This document shows, piece after piece, positions 19,341-27,570 of a stretch of DNA of 64,000 nucleotides. Each line of letters begins with the position of its first letter. Position 1 is the stretch's first letter. The notes under the pieces are model-generated. The model was given only the letters and a program-made list of their open reading frames with translations. It searched no databases and was not told the DNA's origin. Made by a program: the position numbers and the translations under genes. Source of the stretch: Oceanobacillus jordanicus (GTDB taxonomy: Bacteria; Bacillota; Bacilli; Bacillales; Amphibacillaceae); assembly GCF_022095695.1 (NCBI RefSeq), contig NZ_JAIFZM010000008.1, positions 124,001 to 188,000 on the forward strand. The letters run 5' to 3'.

Positions 19341-20285
19341 TTAATGCTCATGATCATGTTCCTTAGATTCTTGATCATTTTGACATAATAAGGAGTCTTC
19401 ATGTGGATGATCATTATTTTCCATCTGAATGGTTACATGACCAATACCTTGATGTTCTAGTTTATGTTCTATTGTTCTCAATATTTTTTGACTTTCAAGT
19501 ACAGATAAATTTCCGTCTACCACCGCATGGCAAGAAAGAGCATTTTGTCCACTTGTAATACTCCAAACGTGTAAATCATGAATACTTAATACACCTTTGA
19601 CACTCTCCATTGTTTTAATGATTTTATCCAATTCAACACTTTTGGGAGTACCTTCCATTAATACATGAATAGCATCTTTCGTGACTCGCCAACCACTTAT
19701 TAATACAAGAATTGCTACAATTACACTGGCAAGTGGATCAGCCCAACCCCAACCAAAGAACATTATTAACAATGCAGCAGTAACTGCGCCAACAGAACCA
19801 AGAAGATCACCTAACACATGTAGAAAGGCTGCGCGCAAGTTTAAATTTTCTTCTGTATCACCACGCATTAATATCCATGCAACCAAAATATTTACTAACA
19901 AACCAATAGAAGCAATAATTAACATTCCAGTTGATGCAACTTCAGGTGGTTCTACAAAGCGGTGATAAGCTTCATAAAATATATAGATAGAAATTAAAAT
20001 GAGTGTAACTCCATTAAATACAGCTGCTAATATTTCAAATCGTTTATACCCATAAGTTTTACTGTAATTAGCTACTTTTTCTCCAAGGGTAAAGGCTAAT
20101 AATCCGACCCCAAGTGATACCGAATCACTTAACATATGTCCTGCATCAGATAATAACGCAAGACTATTTGTAATGAATCCCCCAATAGCTTCAATAATCA
20201 TATAGACTGTAATAATAATAAAACTTATCATTAAAGCTTTTTTGTTTGCTCCATGTGTATGGTCATGTCCATGATCGTGTCCCAC
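19341..20285 (-). CDS. czcD: Cation diffusion facilitator CzcD (Zn2+/Co2+/Cd2+ efflux)
   Basis: A 314-residue CDF-family antiporter. It starts with a His-rich MGHDHGHDHTHG segment, then six transmembrane helices. Helix II holds LLSDAGHMLSDSVSLGVG (HxxxD metal site) and helix V AAFLHVLGDLLGSVG (second HxxxD). The cytosolic domain contains SIHDLHVWSITSG and ends in another His-rich tail (KEHDHEH). It exports Zn2+ and similar ions in exchange for H+. It lies 74 bp behind the czrA repressor gene on the same strand. Confidence 0.95.
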   Translation of the reverse strand: MGHDHGHDHTHGANKKALMISFIIITVYMIIEAIGGFITNSLALLSDAGHMLSDSVSLGVGLLAFTLGEKVANYSKTYGYKRFEILAAVFNGVTLILISIYIFYEAYHRFVEPPEVASTGMLIIASIGLLVNILVAWILMRGDTEENLNLRAAFLHVLGDLLGSVGAVTAALLIMFFGWGWADPLASVIVAILVLISGWRVTKDAIHVLMEGTPKSVELDKIIKTMESVKGVLSIHDLHVWSITSGQNALSCHAVVDGNLSVLESQKILRTIEHKLEHQGIGHVTIQMENNDHPHEDSLLCQNDQESKEHDHEH

Positions 20286-20359
20286 TTTTAAAACCTCCTT
20301 TTTTTCATATGAATAACGCGAACTAATACTTCTTAACCCTTATTATTGGTTTTGGAACA

Positions 20360-20686
20360 CTAAATATGACATGCGTGTTCTATAGTTTGCCTTAACATAT
20401 TCATTACGTGCTCATCATCATGAGAGTAATATAATGTAGTCCCCTCCCTACGATATTTTACTAAACGTAGATTTTTTAAAAAACGTAATTGATGTGAAAC
20501 AGTCGATTGTCTGAGGTGTAAGGTTTCTGCAATACCATTTACAGAGAATTCATTATGAAACAATAAGTTAAGAATTCGTATTCTAGTTGGATCTCCCAAT
20601 GCTTTAAAAGTTTGTGAAACTACAAATAAAGTTTCTTCATCAAGGTCCTTATTTTTTATTTCTACTTGTTCCTTATTATCTTCCAT
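20360..20686 (-). CDS. czrA: ArsR-family Zn/Co-responsive repressor CzrA
   Basis: A 108-residue winged-helix repressor. The alpha-5 metal site Asp91, His93, His104, His107 has the same spacing as CzrA of staphylococci and bacilli (D-x-H ... H-x2-H), and no alpha-3 Cys site is present. The recognition helix is [13 protein letters not shown]. It should release DNA on binding Zn2+ or Co2+. It heads czrA-czcD and is divergent from the ZIP gene. Confidence 0.95.
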   Translation of the reverse strand: MEDNKEQVEIKNKDLDEETLFVVSQTFKALGDPTRIRILNLLFHNEFSVNGIAETLHLRQSTVSHQLRFLKNLRLVKYRREGTTLYYSHDDEHVMNMLRQTIEHACHI

Positions 20687-20768
20687 AAAAATTTGCCCCT
20701 TTCAAAAATATACGGATAAAAGTTGATTAAAGATTAGATTAAATGAACATTTTATAACGCCAACCATT

Positions 20769-20796
20769 ATATGTATATATTAGTATATACTCATAT
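20769..20796. promoter_or_regulatory. Candidate CzrA operator
   Basis: An AT-rich imperfect palindrome (ATATGTATATA ... TATATACTCATAT) in the space between czrA and the divergent ZIP gene. The arms match with a one-base offset. ArsR-type repressors use such sites, but the sequence is too AT-rich to be sure. Confidence 0.4.
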
Positions 20797-20902
20797 ATTA
20801 CATTTGTGAAAAACTATTGTCAAATAGTATTATAAATAATCAGTATAATCATTAGCCGATATCAATATAAAATAAGAGACAACCTTTTTTAGGAGAGATT
20901 AC

Positions 20903-21625
20903 ATGGGTATAGCTTGGATAATTAGTGCATTCGCCTCTGCTCTTGGCATTAGTATTGGTGGTGGACTGGCATGGGCAATGAAAGGATTCCAACGAGGTTT
21001 CGGTTTTATTTATTCTTTATGTGCTGGACTAATTGTAGGATTATTATTTCTTGAAATGATTCCTGAAAGTATTGAGTTAGGCGGTTGGGTAATTCTTGCT
21101 ATTGGAATAGCAATAGGGCTATTTCTATTTCAATACATTCATCACTTAATAGGTAAAATTACTATTATTACAGATAGTCACCAAAAAGATATCTTTGTTC
21201 GTTCTGGTCTACTTTTAACTTTAAGCATAGCATTTCATAATCTTCCTGTGGGTATCGCATTAGGCTCTACAATTGGTACTGACTTTAGTGATTTTATGCT
21301 ATCAACGCTTATTATACATAATATTCCAGAAGGTATAATCGTCTTTACTCCTCTATTTCTAGCAGGATTTGGCATCTTTACTTGGGTTATAGTTACAGTT
21401 CTCATCTCAATCCCAATTGCTTTAGGTGCAATGTTGGGGCAATTTATTGATACAAGTATAACTTCACTTGCTTTTATAATAAACTTAGCCATTTCTATTA
21501 TTTTTATGGTTGCAGTAAAGGAGATTTTCAAGGAAGCAGTTAAGAATTTAAATTTATTCTCTTCCACTATTATGGGAATTGTTGGATTTATAATTATTTA
21601 CTTGTATATGAACTTACCTATTTAA
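20903..21625 (+). CDS. ZIP-family metal transporter
   Basis: A 240-residue membrane protein with about eight hydrophobic segments. The paired ZIP signatures are HNLPVG near residue 112 and HNIPEG near 139, which line the metal path. A short variable loop (TDSHQKDIF) lies before them. ZIP proteins move Zn2+, Mn2+ or Fe2+ into the cytosol, though bacterial members vary. It is divergent from czrA-czcD, and a shared regulatory region suggests zinc control. TAGGAGAG precedes the ATG. Uptake beside an exporter is unusual and leaves the direction open. Confidence 0.9.
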   Translation: MGIAWIISAFASALGISIGGGLAWAMKGFQRGFGFIYSLCAGLIVGLLFLEMIPESIELGGWVILAIGIAIGLFLFQYIHHLIGKITIITDSHQKDIFVRSGLLLTLSIAFHNLPVGIALGSTIGTDFSDFMLSTLIIHNIPEGIIVFTPLFLAGFGIFTWVIVTVLISIPIALGAMLGQFIDTSITSLAFIINLAISIIFMVAVKEIFKEAVKNLNLFSSTIMGIVGFIIIYLYMNLPI

Positions 21626-21896
21626 CTTCACTTGTAATTTAATTATTTTTAAGTGGTTTCAAAGCTTATTTTAAATAATTGAGCCAAGCAGCTTTACATA
21701 ATTCAGGACATATTATATGTAATAATATCAAAAGTCTAATTTCTCACACAAGGTGGAGGAACCAGGCTTTTTTTCTTTCAAAATCCACAAAGTTGTAAAT
21801 CATATGACCATAGATATTGCAGTTAAAATTACATATTATTGCTCAATGAACGTGCTCTTTAATTTAAGGTAGTTTCAACAATCATTAAAGCACCTA

Positions 21897-22445
21897 TTAC
21901 TTCAAAAACAGTTTACGAAATTCCCTTGGAGTTAGATTTTCAAACTCCTTAAACTTCGTTGAAAAATTTGCGCTATCACTGTATCCAACTTCTATTCCAA
22001 CATCTGTGATTGAATAAAAATGATTAAGTAGTAATTTTTTTGCTTTATAGATTCTAACCATATGTAAATAGTGCAGAGGAGTAATCCCCACTACTTCTTT
22101 GAATGATCGTTGGATATGGTAAGAATTTTTTTGCAAGACATTGCTTAATCTTGTCAAAGTGACATTCATTTCGTAATGATGATCAATGTACTGTTTTGCT
22201 TTTTCTACGAGTTCCTCTTTATATCCCCGCCATTCTAGATGATCGGGTTTACATCGATTACAGGGGCGAAATCCTTGTTGTATGGCAGTATTAACATCCC
22301 TAAAGATGGATACATTCTTGGGGTTTGGAGTACGAGATGTGCAAGAAGGTCTACATACTGTTTTAGTTGTTGAAAGTGCATAGTAAAAATTCCCGTCATA
22401 ACTACGGTCATTATTATAAATTGCCTTCCATTGTCTGTTGTTCAA
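21897..22445 (-). CDS. adaA: AdaA: methylphosphotriester-DNA methyltransferase / AraC-type activator
   Basis: A 182-residue two-domain protein. The N-terminal Ada zinc domain has the four Cys at 31, 35, 62 and 65 (VCRPSC and PCNRC); the first is the likely methyl acceptor. The C-terminal half is an AraC helix-turn-helix pair ending in GYSDSANFSTKFKEFENLTPREFRK. Methyl transfer turns it into an activator of alkylation-repair genes. No alkyltransferase gene follows. Instead it faces a BASS-type transporter gene, 127 bp away, so it may control that. Confidence 0.9.
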   Translation of the reverse strand: MNNRQWKAIYNNDRSYDGNFYYALSTTKTVCRPSCTSRTPNPKNVSIFRDVNTAIQQGFRPCNRCKPDHLEWRGYKEELVEKAKQYIDHHYEMNVTLTRLSNVLQKNSYHIQRSFKEVVGITPLHYLHMVRIYKAKKLLLNHFYSITDVGIEVGYSDSANFSTKFKEFENLTPREFRKLFLK

Positions 22446-22572
22446 TGTCTCTAATCACCCTTTCGGATTGGAAGTCAAGATTGTAAAAGTAATTTCAGTC
22501 AATGTAAGTTATCTTAATATAAAAGAGTACTCGTACGCACCTACCTCTTTAATTATAAAAAGGAGCATAATA

Positions 22573-23514
22573 ATGAATATTTTCGAGAAGTTTCAAACAG
22601 TTATTATTTTATTGGCAGTAGGTGTCGGACTTTCATTAGGTCAGTTTACCTTTTTTGAACAGAACGCTGAGTCATTCATCATTCCATTTTTATTACTCAT
22701 GTTATATGGGTTATTTCTAACTATTCCATTGCACCATTTAAAAGTTGCATTTAAAAATATAAAGTTTTTTAGTGCTAGTACCATTATAAATTTTATCTGG
22801 ACTCCCTTATTAGCCTGGGGTCTTGGTGCGATTTTCCTTACAGATCACCCTGCTTTATGGATTGGATTTATCATGTTTATGGTCACACCATGTACAGACT
22901 GGTATTTGATGTTCACTTCTATCGCCAAAGGTAATGTGTCATTATCCACTTCTGTATTACCGATTAATTTAATCCTTCAGGTGTTACTTTTACCTGTATA
23001 TCTTTTTATTTTTGCAGGAACCATTCAAACCGTTCCAATATCGACCATTATAGAAAGTATTGTATTGGTTTTAGTTATACCTTTTACACTTGCTCATTTA
23101 ACTCGTTATTTATTGAGGGATAAGGTAACATTTTTAAATAAGAAACTCGTCCCCTTTTTCTCATCTGCACAGATTATATTTTTATCATTAGCCATCACAG
23201 CCATGTTCGCATCTCAAGGCAATTATTTAATTAATAATTTTGAGGTCATTTATATATTAATTATACCAATTTTACTTTTCTTTATTATTAACTTTATTGT
23301 TGCACAAACCGTAGGGAAATCAATGAAGTTTTCTTACGAAGATACAGTGAGTCTGAGTCTCACTATCATTGCCCGTAATTCTTCTGTTTCTTTGGCTATT
23401 GCTGTGACAGCATTTCCAGATCAACCACTGATTGCACTCGCTTTAGTAATCGGACCACTTATTGAGTTACCTATCTTAGCCATTGTATCTCAAATATTAC
23501 TCTCATTAAGATGA
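22573..23514 (+). CDS. BASS-superfamily transporter (arsenite ACR3-like)
   Basis: A 313-residue protein with about ten hydrophobic segments, in the bile acid:Na+ symporter/arsenite permease superfamily. The segment MVTPCTDWYLMFTSIAKGN near residues 100-117 matches the ACR3-type motif with its conserved Cys, and IIARNSSVSLAIAVTAFP near 276-293 is the second helix-break motif. It may export arsenite or an organic anion. AAAAGGAG lies 8 bp before the ATG at 22573; a longer frame upstream from 22438 overlaps the adaA start and is unlikely. Compared with full ACR3 proteins it is slightly short. Confidence 0.75.
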   Translation: MNIFEKFQTVIILLAVGVGLSLGQFTFFEQNAESFIIPFLLLMLYGLFLTIPLHHLKVAFKNIKFFSASTIINFIWTPLLAWGLGAIFLTDHPALWIGFIMFMVTPCTDWYLMFTSIAKGNVSLSTSVLPINLILQVLLLPVYLFIFAGTIQTVPISTIIESIVLVLVIPFTLAHLTRYLLRDKVTFLNKKLVPFFSSAQIIFLSLAITAMFASQGNYLINNFEVIYILIIPILLFFIINFIVAQTVGKSMKFSYEDTVSLSLTIIARNSSVSLAIAVTAFPDQPLIALALVIGPLIELPILAIVSQILLSLR

Positions 23515-23638
23515 AAAACAAGTAAAATAACTATCCGCTCGTAAAACGGTCGGTTTTAGTTTCTCCCTACAAGGGCATTTTACCAACGAGGCCTCTAAAG
23601 GGGCTTCGAAATTGACCGTCAACCGTTTATATTCCTAT

Positions 23639-24090
23639 CTATTTTTTAATTGGATCGACGTATTCACGTTTACTCATGTTGTCTCGTAGTCTATCCTCAA
23701 ATTCTTGTTCACGAAAGTACTTTTCCACCTTTTTTTGATAGCCCACTGTACTGACATAGTAATCTTTTGCCCTAAATGTGCGGTTTCCATGATTGTACTT
23801 TAGGTTTCCATGTCTATCGCGAATCATTAAGAGCTTTTACCTTTTAAGTAATACACATAAAGTAAGATACTGACATCTTTGGTGGTATCTTCACCAGCAT
23901 ATGGATGTGGTCGAGCATGGCATGAGCCTCGATAATTTCTACATCTTTCATCTCACATAAATGTCTTAAGATCCCCCGATGTCTCTTCTTAACTTGCCAT
24001 AAATTACTTTCCTTCTATACTTGGGTATAAAGACTATGTGATACTTACAATTCCATCGGGTGTGTGATAACTATTGTCACTCGACAGGAG
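23639..24090 (-). pseudogene. IS200/IS605-type TnpA transposase, broken
   Basis: Reading the minus strand from ~24090, the start of the Y1 transposase is clear (SHTRWNCKYHIVFIPKYRRK), then frames shift. EMKDVEIIEAHAMLDHIHML (the HxH metal motif) and IPPKMSVSYFM appear in another frame. The last 62 residues (23639-23827: MIRDRHGNLKYNHGNRTFRA then KDYYVSTVG, with the catalytic-Tyr region) are open. At least two frame breaks make it non-functional. No partner tnpB is seen. Related short inverted sequences near 23609 and 24117 may be its ends. Confidence 0.8.
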
Positions 24091-24619
24091 TAGATCTCCT
24101 TTCTATATATAGAGTCGGTTTGACGGCCAACTCGATTATTCCAAAAGGAGATTTTTTCTGTTACAACTCTACAAGTTGAATTCTCACACAGGCAAAGCCT
24201 GTGGTTTTAAAACCAGTAATAAAAAGGAATCCCTTTTAAAAAAATTAATCATAACGGATTCTTTTGCAAATTTTAATTTAGTTTATATAAAAAAGTTGGA
24301 TCTATTTTTACCTTTACGTTCAACAATATGGACTGATTGTTGAACACCTAATAAAGTTCAGTATGAGCCTACTAAGCATTACAAAAAATTATTCTAAACT
24401 CTATTCTACTAATGGGATTTACACAAAGGAGTGACGTGGTAAATTGCATGGCATTTGTTGATTTATTCTTTGTCATTTGTTAGTAAAAGCTATGGTAGAA
24501 GTGGTAAATATCAGGGGCCGTAATCATTTCCTTATTATACAGAACTTTCAACTTTAAATAGACGGATTTTTTCTGCAAATTATGTTTAGTATAGTATGGA
24601 AAATTCACCAAAAATCTAC

Positions 24620-26398
24620 TTACTTTCTAAAACTTTTCTTCTCAATTCCCAATTCCATCAAAGTTTTTCGCCATACAGACAAAAATACCGGGTTGTTTAT
24701 TTTAAAATTTAAATGCTTTTGCAATGCATCTACTCCAGGGTAAATATCTTGTGATATTAAATGAATGATAGTATTAATAAGCTCTTGATTACAATTATCT
24801 ATATAGACTCTGCGCTTTCTTTGCTTACTATCTTTATTCTTAGCACTAATAAGTTTAATCAGATCTGGAAACTTTCTGCGGAGCCGATATTGAGATATTC
24901 CAAGTTCTTCTTCAATATGAGATAAGTATATGGGCTCTTCTTCAATTGAGTTACTGATTTCTTGTAGTTTTTCTTTGACTCTTTTCATTTCAATTGTCTT
25001 ATATTTTTTAGAGATAGATGTAAACCTTCCTCTTTTCTGAGCCATTAATTTATTTTTAACTTTTATATCTTCTACTAAATTAGGGAAATACTTTTTTAAA
25101 GTGGACGAACAAATTTTTAATTCAGTAGTTATCTGTTCTAATGTTATTACTCTTTCTAACATTAACACTTTTTGTAAGTATGCCATTACCTTTTTACAAT
25201 CATTTTCATGATTGTAGAATCTATACATCTTCTTTTCTACATTTTGATTGATCTTATCGTTATTTTTTTTAATCTTATTTATTAAATCCGGAAAACTTTC
25301 TCTTAACGTTTTTCTTGATACATTTAACTTCTTTGATAAAGTGGTAATTGAGATAATATCCCCTTGCGATTTTATGATGTTATTTAAACTTACTTCCAGT
25401 GCATTATAATGTACTCTATGATTATACCTTATTTTAGATTGCCTATTTAAGCTCTTAAAAGAAATATCTTTAACCTCTCCACTCAGAATTTCTACTAATC
25501 TTATATCTAATAACCTACTAATTTTAAGTAATAATGTTATGTTAGGAATTGTTCTTCCCTGATTATACCTCAATAAAGACCCCGGATGCATTTCCAAATT
25601 GTTTAAACTAAATTCTCTTAATGAAATTTTCTCTCTCAATTTATCGTTAATAAAATTAATCGATGATATAAAGGGTTTCCTGCTAATTTTTGCTGTAGCA
25701 AAAAAGAAATCAACCAAATCTTCAATTTCTTTAGAATTATAAATAGTATCTCCATACATACTTATAAAATTAGTATCCACACTCTTCTTGTACCCAAGCC
25801 AACTACAACAGTACTGACAATAACCGATTCTTGAATTGACATGTAGAATATTCTGTAACCTACCACATTGGTTACACGTGCTTTTTAAGAAAATTGAATG
25901 TTTTAAACAGATGTCATAATGATTTATGTTCCAAATCAATTTTTCATAGGGTACGTTTAAATCTTCTTTCATTTGTTGTAGACATTCAGGACACCAAGTT
26001 CGTTGGCTCTTCATTAATTTTGTTTTATTTATCACATCTCCAAATTTATTTATAGTAAGGCTGGATAGATTCTTTTGTTCGGTCAATCTTTCCAGAATCT
26101 CTATATTAATTTCGCTAAACTCACCAAGACCATTTATATGACGAGAATATCCTCTATAAATGTTAGTAGAGTAGTTGAAATTGTACTCTTTTAAATGTGG
26201 CATTAGAATTTTCGAGGTTAGGATACCAATTGAAACCTTATGAGCGTTAGCCAATCTTACTAAATAACTACTTAAACTTTCAACATTCTTCCCTTCATTG
26301 GCTATAGGTTTTATACTATATAAAGGGGTAGTTACTAAATCATCTTCTTTTTGCTTAATAGAAATTATATCGTACATTTCATTCGGCTCCTGAACCAT
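24620..26398 (-). CDS. TnsD/TniQ-family target-selection protein (large)
   Basis: About 592 residues. The N-terminal TniQ domain contains LSSYLVRLANAHKVSIG and the zinc-finger Cys/His sets WCPECL, ICLKH, TCNQC and YCQYCCSW. The C-terminal half repeats a helix-turn-helix-like unit several times, each ending in FPDL or FPNL (RESFPDLINKI, KKYFPNLVEDI, RRKFPDLIKLI). That is the layout of TnsD proteins that read a fixed attachment sequence. It follows tnsC. Starts at 26398 (GGTGAT before it) and 26377 (AGGAG before it) are both possible; the longer frame from 26455 overlaps tnsC and is less likely. Confidence 0.8.
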   Translation of the reverse strand: MVQEPNEMYDIISIKQKEDDLVTTPLYSIKPIANEGKNVESLSSYLVRLANAHKVSIGILTSKILMPHLKEYNFNYSTNIYRGYSRHINGLGEFSEINIEILERLTEQKNLSSLTINKFGDVINKTKLMKSQRTWCPECLQQMKEDLNVPYEKLIWNINHYDICLKHSIFLKSTCNQCGRLQNILHVNSRIGYCQYCCSWLGYKKSVDTNFISMYGDTIYNSKEIEDLVDFFFATAKISRKPFISSINFINDKLREKISLREFSLNNLEMHPGSLLRYNQGRTIPNITLLLKISRLLDIRLVEILSGEVKDISFKSLNRQSKIRYNHRVHYNALEVSLNNIIKSQGDIISITTLSKKLNVSRKTLRESFPDLINKIKKNNDKINQNVEKKMYRFYNHENDCKKVMAYLQKVLMLERVITLEQITTELKICSSTLKKYFPNLVEDIKVKNKLMAQKRGRFTSISKKYKTIEMKRVKEKLQEISNSIEEEPIYLSHIEEELGISQYRLRRKFPDLIKLISAKNKDSKQRKRRVYIDNCNQELINTIIHLISQDIYPGVDALQKHLNFKINNPVFLSVWRKTLMELGIEKKSFRK

Positions 26399-26423
26399 TT
26401 CTATCACCACCACATAGCTAGAT

Positions 26424-27569
26424 TTATGCCTCTTTCTCTGTAATGCCAATTTCATCCCTATTTGGGTTTCGTTTCCCTACTTCCTTATTCTTGGTTTTGT
26501 TGTTACTCTTTTTACTGTCCTCTAAATCCATCAATTTACTTAATCCTAATAATTGTTGAAGTTTATAACTATCGTCTTCCCTTTTTTTCATATCTCTTTC
26601 ACCTCTAATAGCCTCTTCCGCTATTTTTAAAGCTTTTGATGGAAGTGGAGCGTTATTCTTTAATATTTCGTATGAAATACTTGGTAACTTTCTATTTAAT
26701 GCTTGAATTAAACAAACATCTAACCATTCTTTAAGAATACCTATACACCCTACTGTTCTCTCGTATAAAAATTCCCAGTGCATTACAAGTTCTGATTTCT
26801 CACTAAGAGGTAAATGATTTTCAAATGTATAAATAACACTTTTAAATTCTCGTACGTCTTGGGCTATATTTAAATCATATCGTCGGAAATGGATTTCATT
26901 TGTACGTCTTCCTAGTTGGCCATTCAAATCAAAGAAGCTCATTAAATCATAAGTACCAAACATGACAAAAACAGCACCAGTTAAGTTAGCAATTGACTTT
27001 ATTGCATCCATTTGATCTTGTATAGCCTTGGCACCAGGAATTTTGAGGAGATGTTGTGCTTCATCCAATAATATTATTTTTGTTTCTCTGTGAATAATCG
27101 CATTTTCAAGTGACTCTCTTAACTCTGGTGCAGTAGATGGTAAATGATTGGGGATATATCTTTTATCTTTTCTCTTTTCGGGTTCGCTCACAATTTTGTA
27201 TTCAATAAGAGGCTCATTCATTTCCTTGAGCATCCTCCTATAGAAATCCTTCCAATTGAACTTTCCGTTATCAGGGGATGGTAACTCGATAGAGACAATG
27301 GGAATAATACCTTTATCTTCCTGCAGAAGTGTATGGTATTTATTTAATATTTCAATTTTAACTCTTTTACATAAAGTTGATTTACCGACCCCTGTTGGAC
27401 CAAAAACTTGGTATACTCTCCCTCTTTTCGATTCCTCAATCTTCTCAATCAAAGTTGTGTGTACACGCTGAATTATGGGATGATTAATCGTCCGGTCACG
27501 GAAAAAGTTCTTCTTTTCAAGAATGGTGGTAGTTGTTTGCCCATAAAAAACTTCCTTATTTTCTTCCAT
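26424..27569 (-). CDS. tnsC: TnsC-type AAA+ ATPase of a Tn7-like transposon
   Basis: A 381-residue ATP-dependent regulator linking target choice to the transposase. Walker A is GPTGVGKST near residue 57 and Walker B is KIILLDEAQHLL near 162-173, followed by a sensor region VFVMFGTYDLM. The C-terminal tail is basic. The ATG at 27569 comes 1 bp after the tnsAB stop (TTTTAATATGG), with TGAGGAG upstream, so translation is coupled. It matches the TniB/TnsC group in size and motif order. Confidence 0.93.
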   Translation of the reverse strand: MEENKEVFYGQTTTTILEKKNFFRDRTINHPIIQRVHTTLIEKIEESKRGRVYQVFGPTGVGKSTLCKRVKIEILNKYHTLLQEDKGIIPIVSIELPSPDNGKFNWKDFYRRMLKEMNEPLIEYKIVSEPEKRKDKRYIPNHLPSTAPELRESLENAIIHRETKIILLDEAQHLLKIPGAKAIQDQMDAIKSIANLTGAVFVMFGTYDLMSFFDLNGQLGRRTNEIHFRRYDLNIAQDVREFKSVIYTFENHLPLSEKSELVMHWEFLYERTVGCIGILKEWLDVCLIQALNRKLPSISYEILKNNAPLPSKALKIAEEAIRGERDMKKREDDSYKLQQLLGLSKLMDLEDSKKSNNKTKNKEVGKRNPNRDEIGITEKEA

Positions 27570-27570
27570 A

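Noticed and set aside
24451-24495. Short CATTTGTT repeats as a CRISPR array
   Set aside because: Only two 8-bp copies, 22 bp apart, with no long repeats or cas genes; more likely part of a transposon end.
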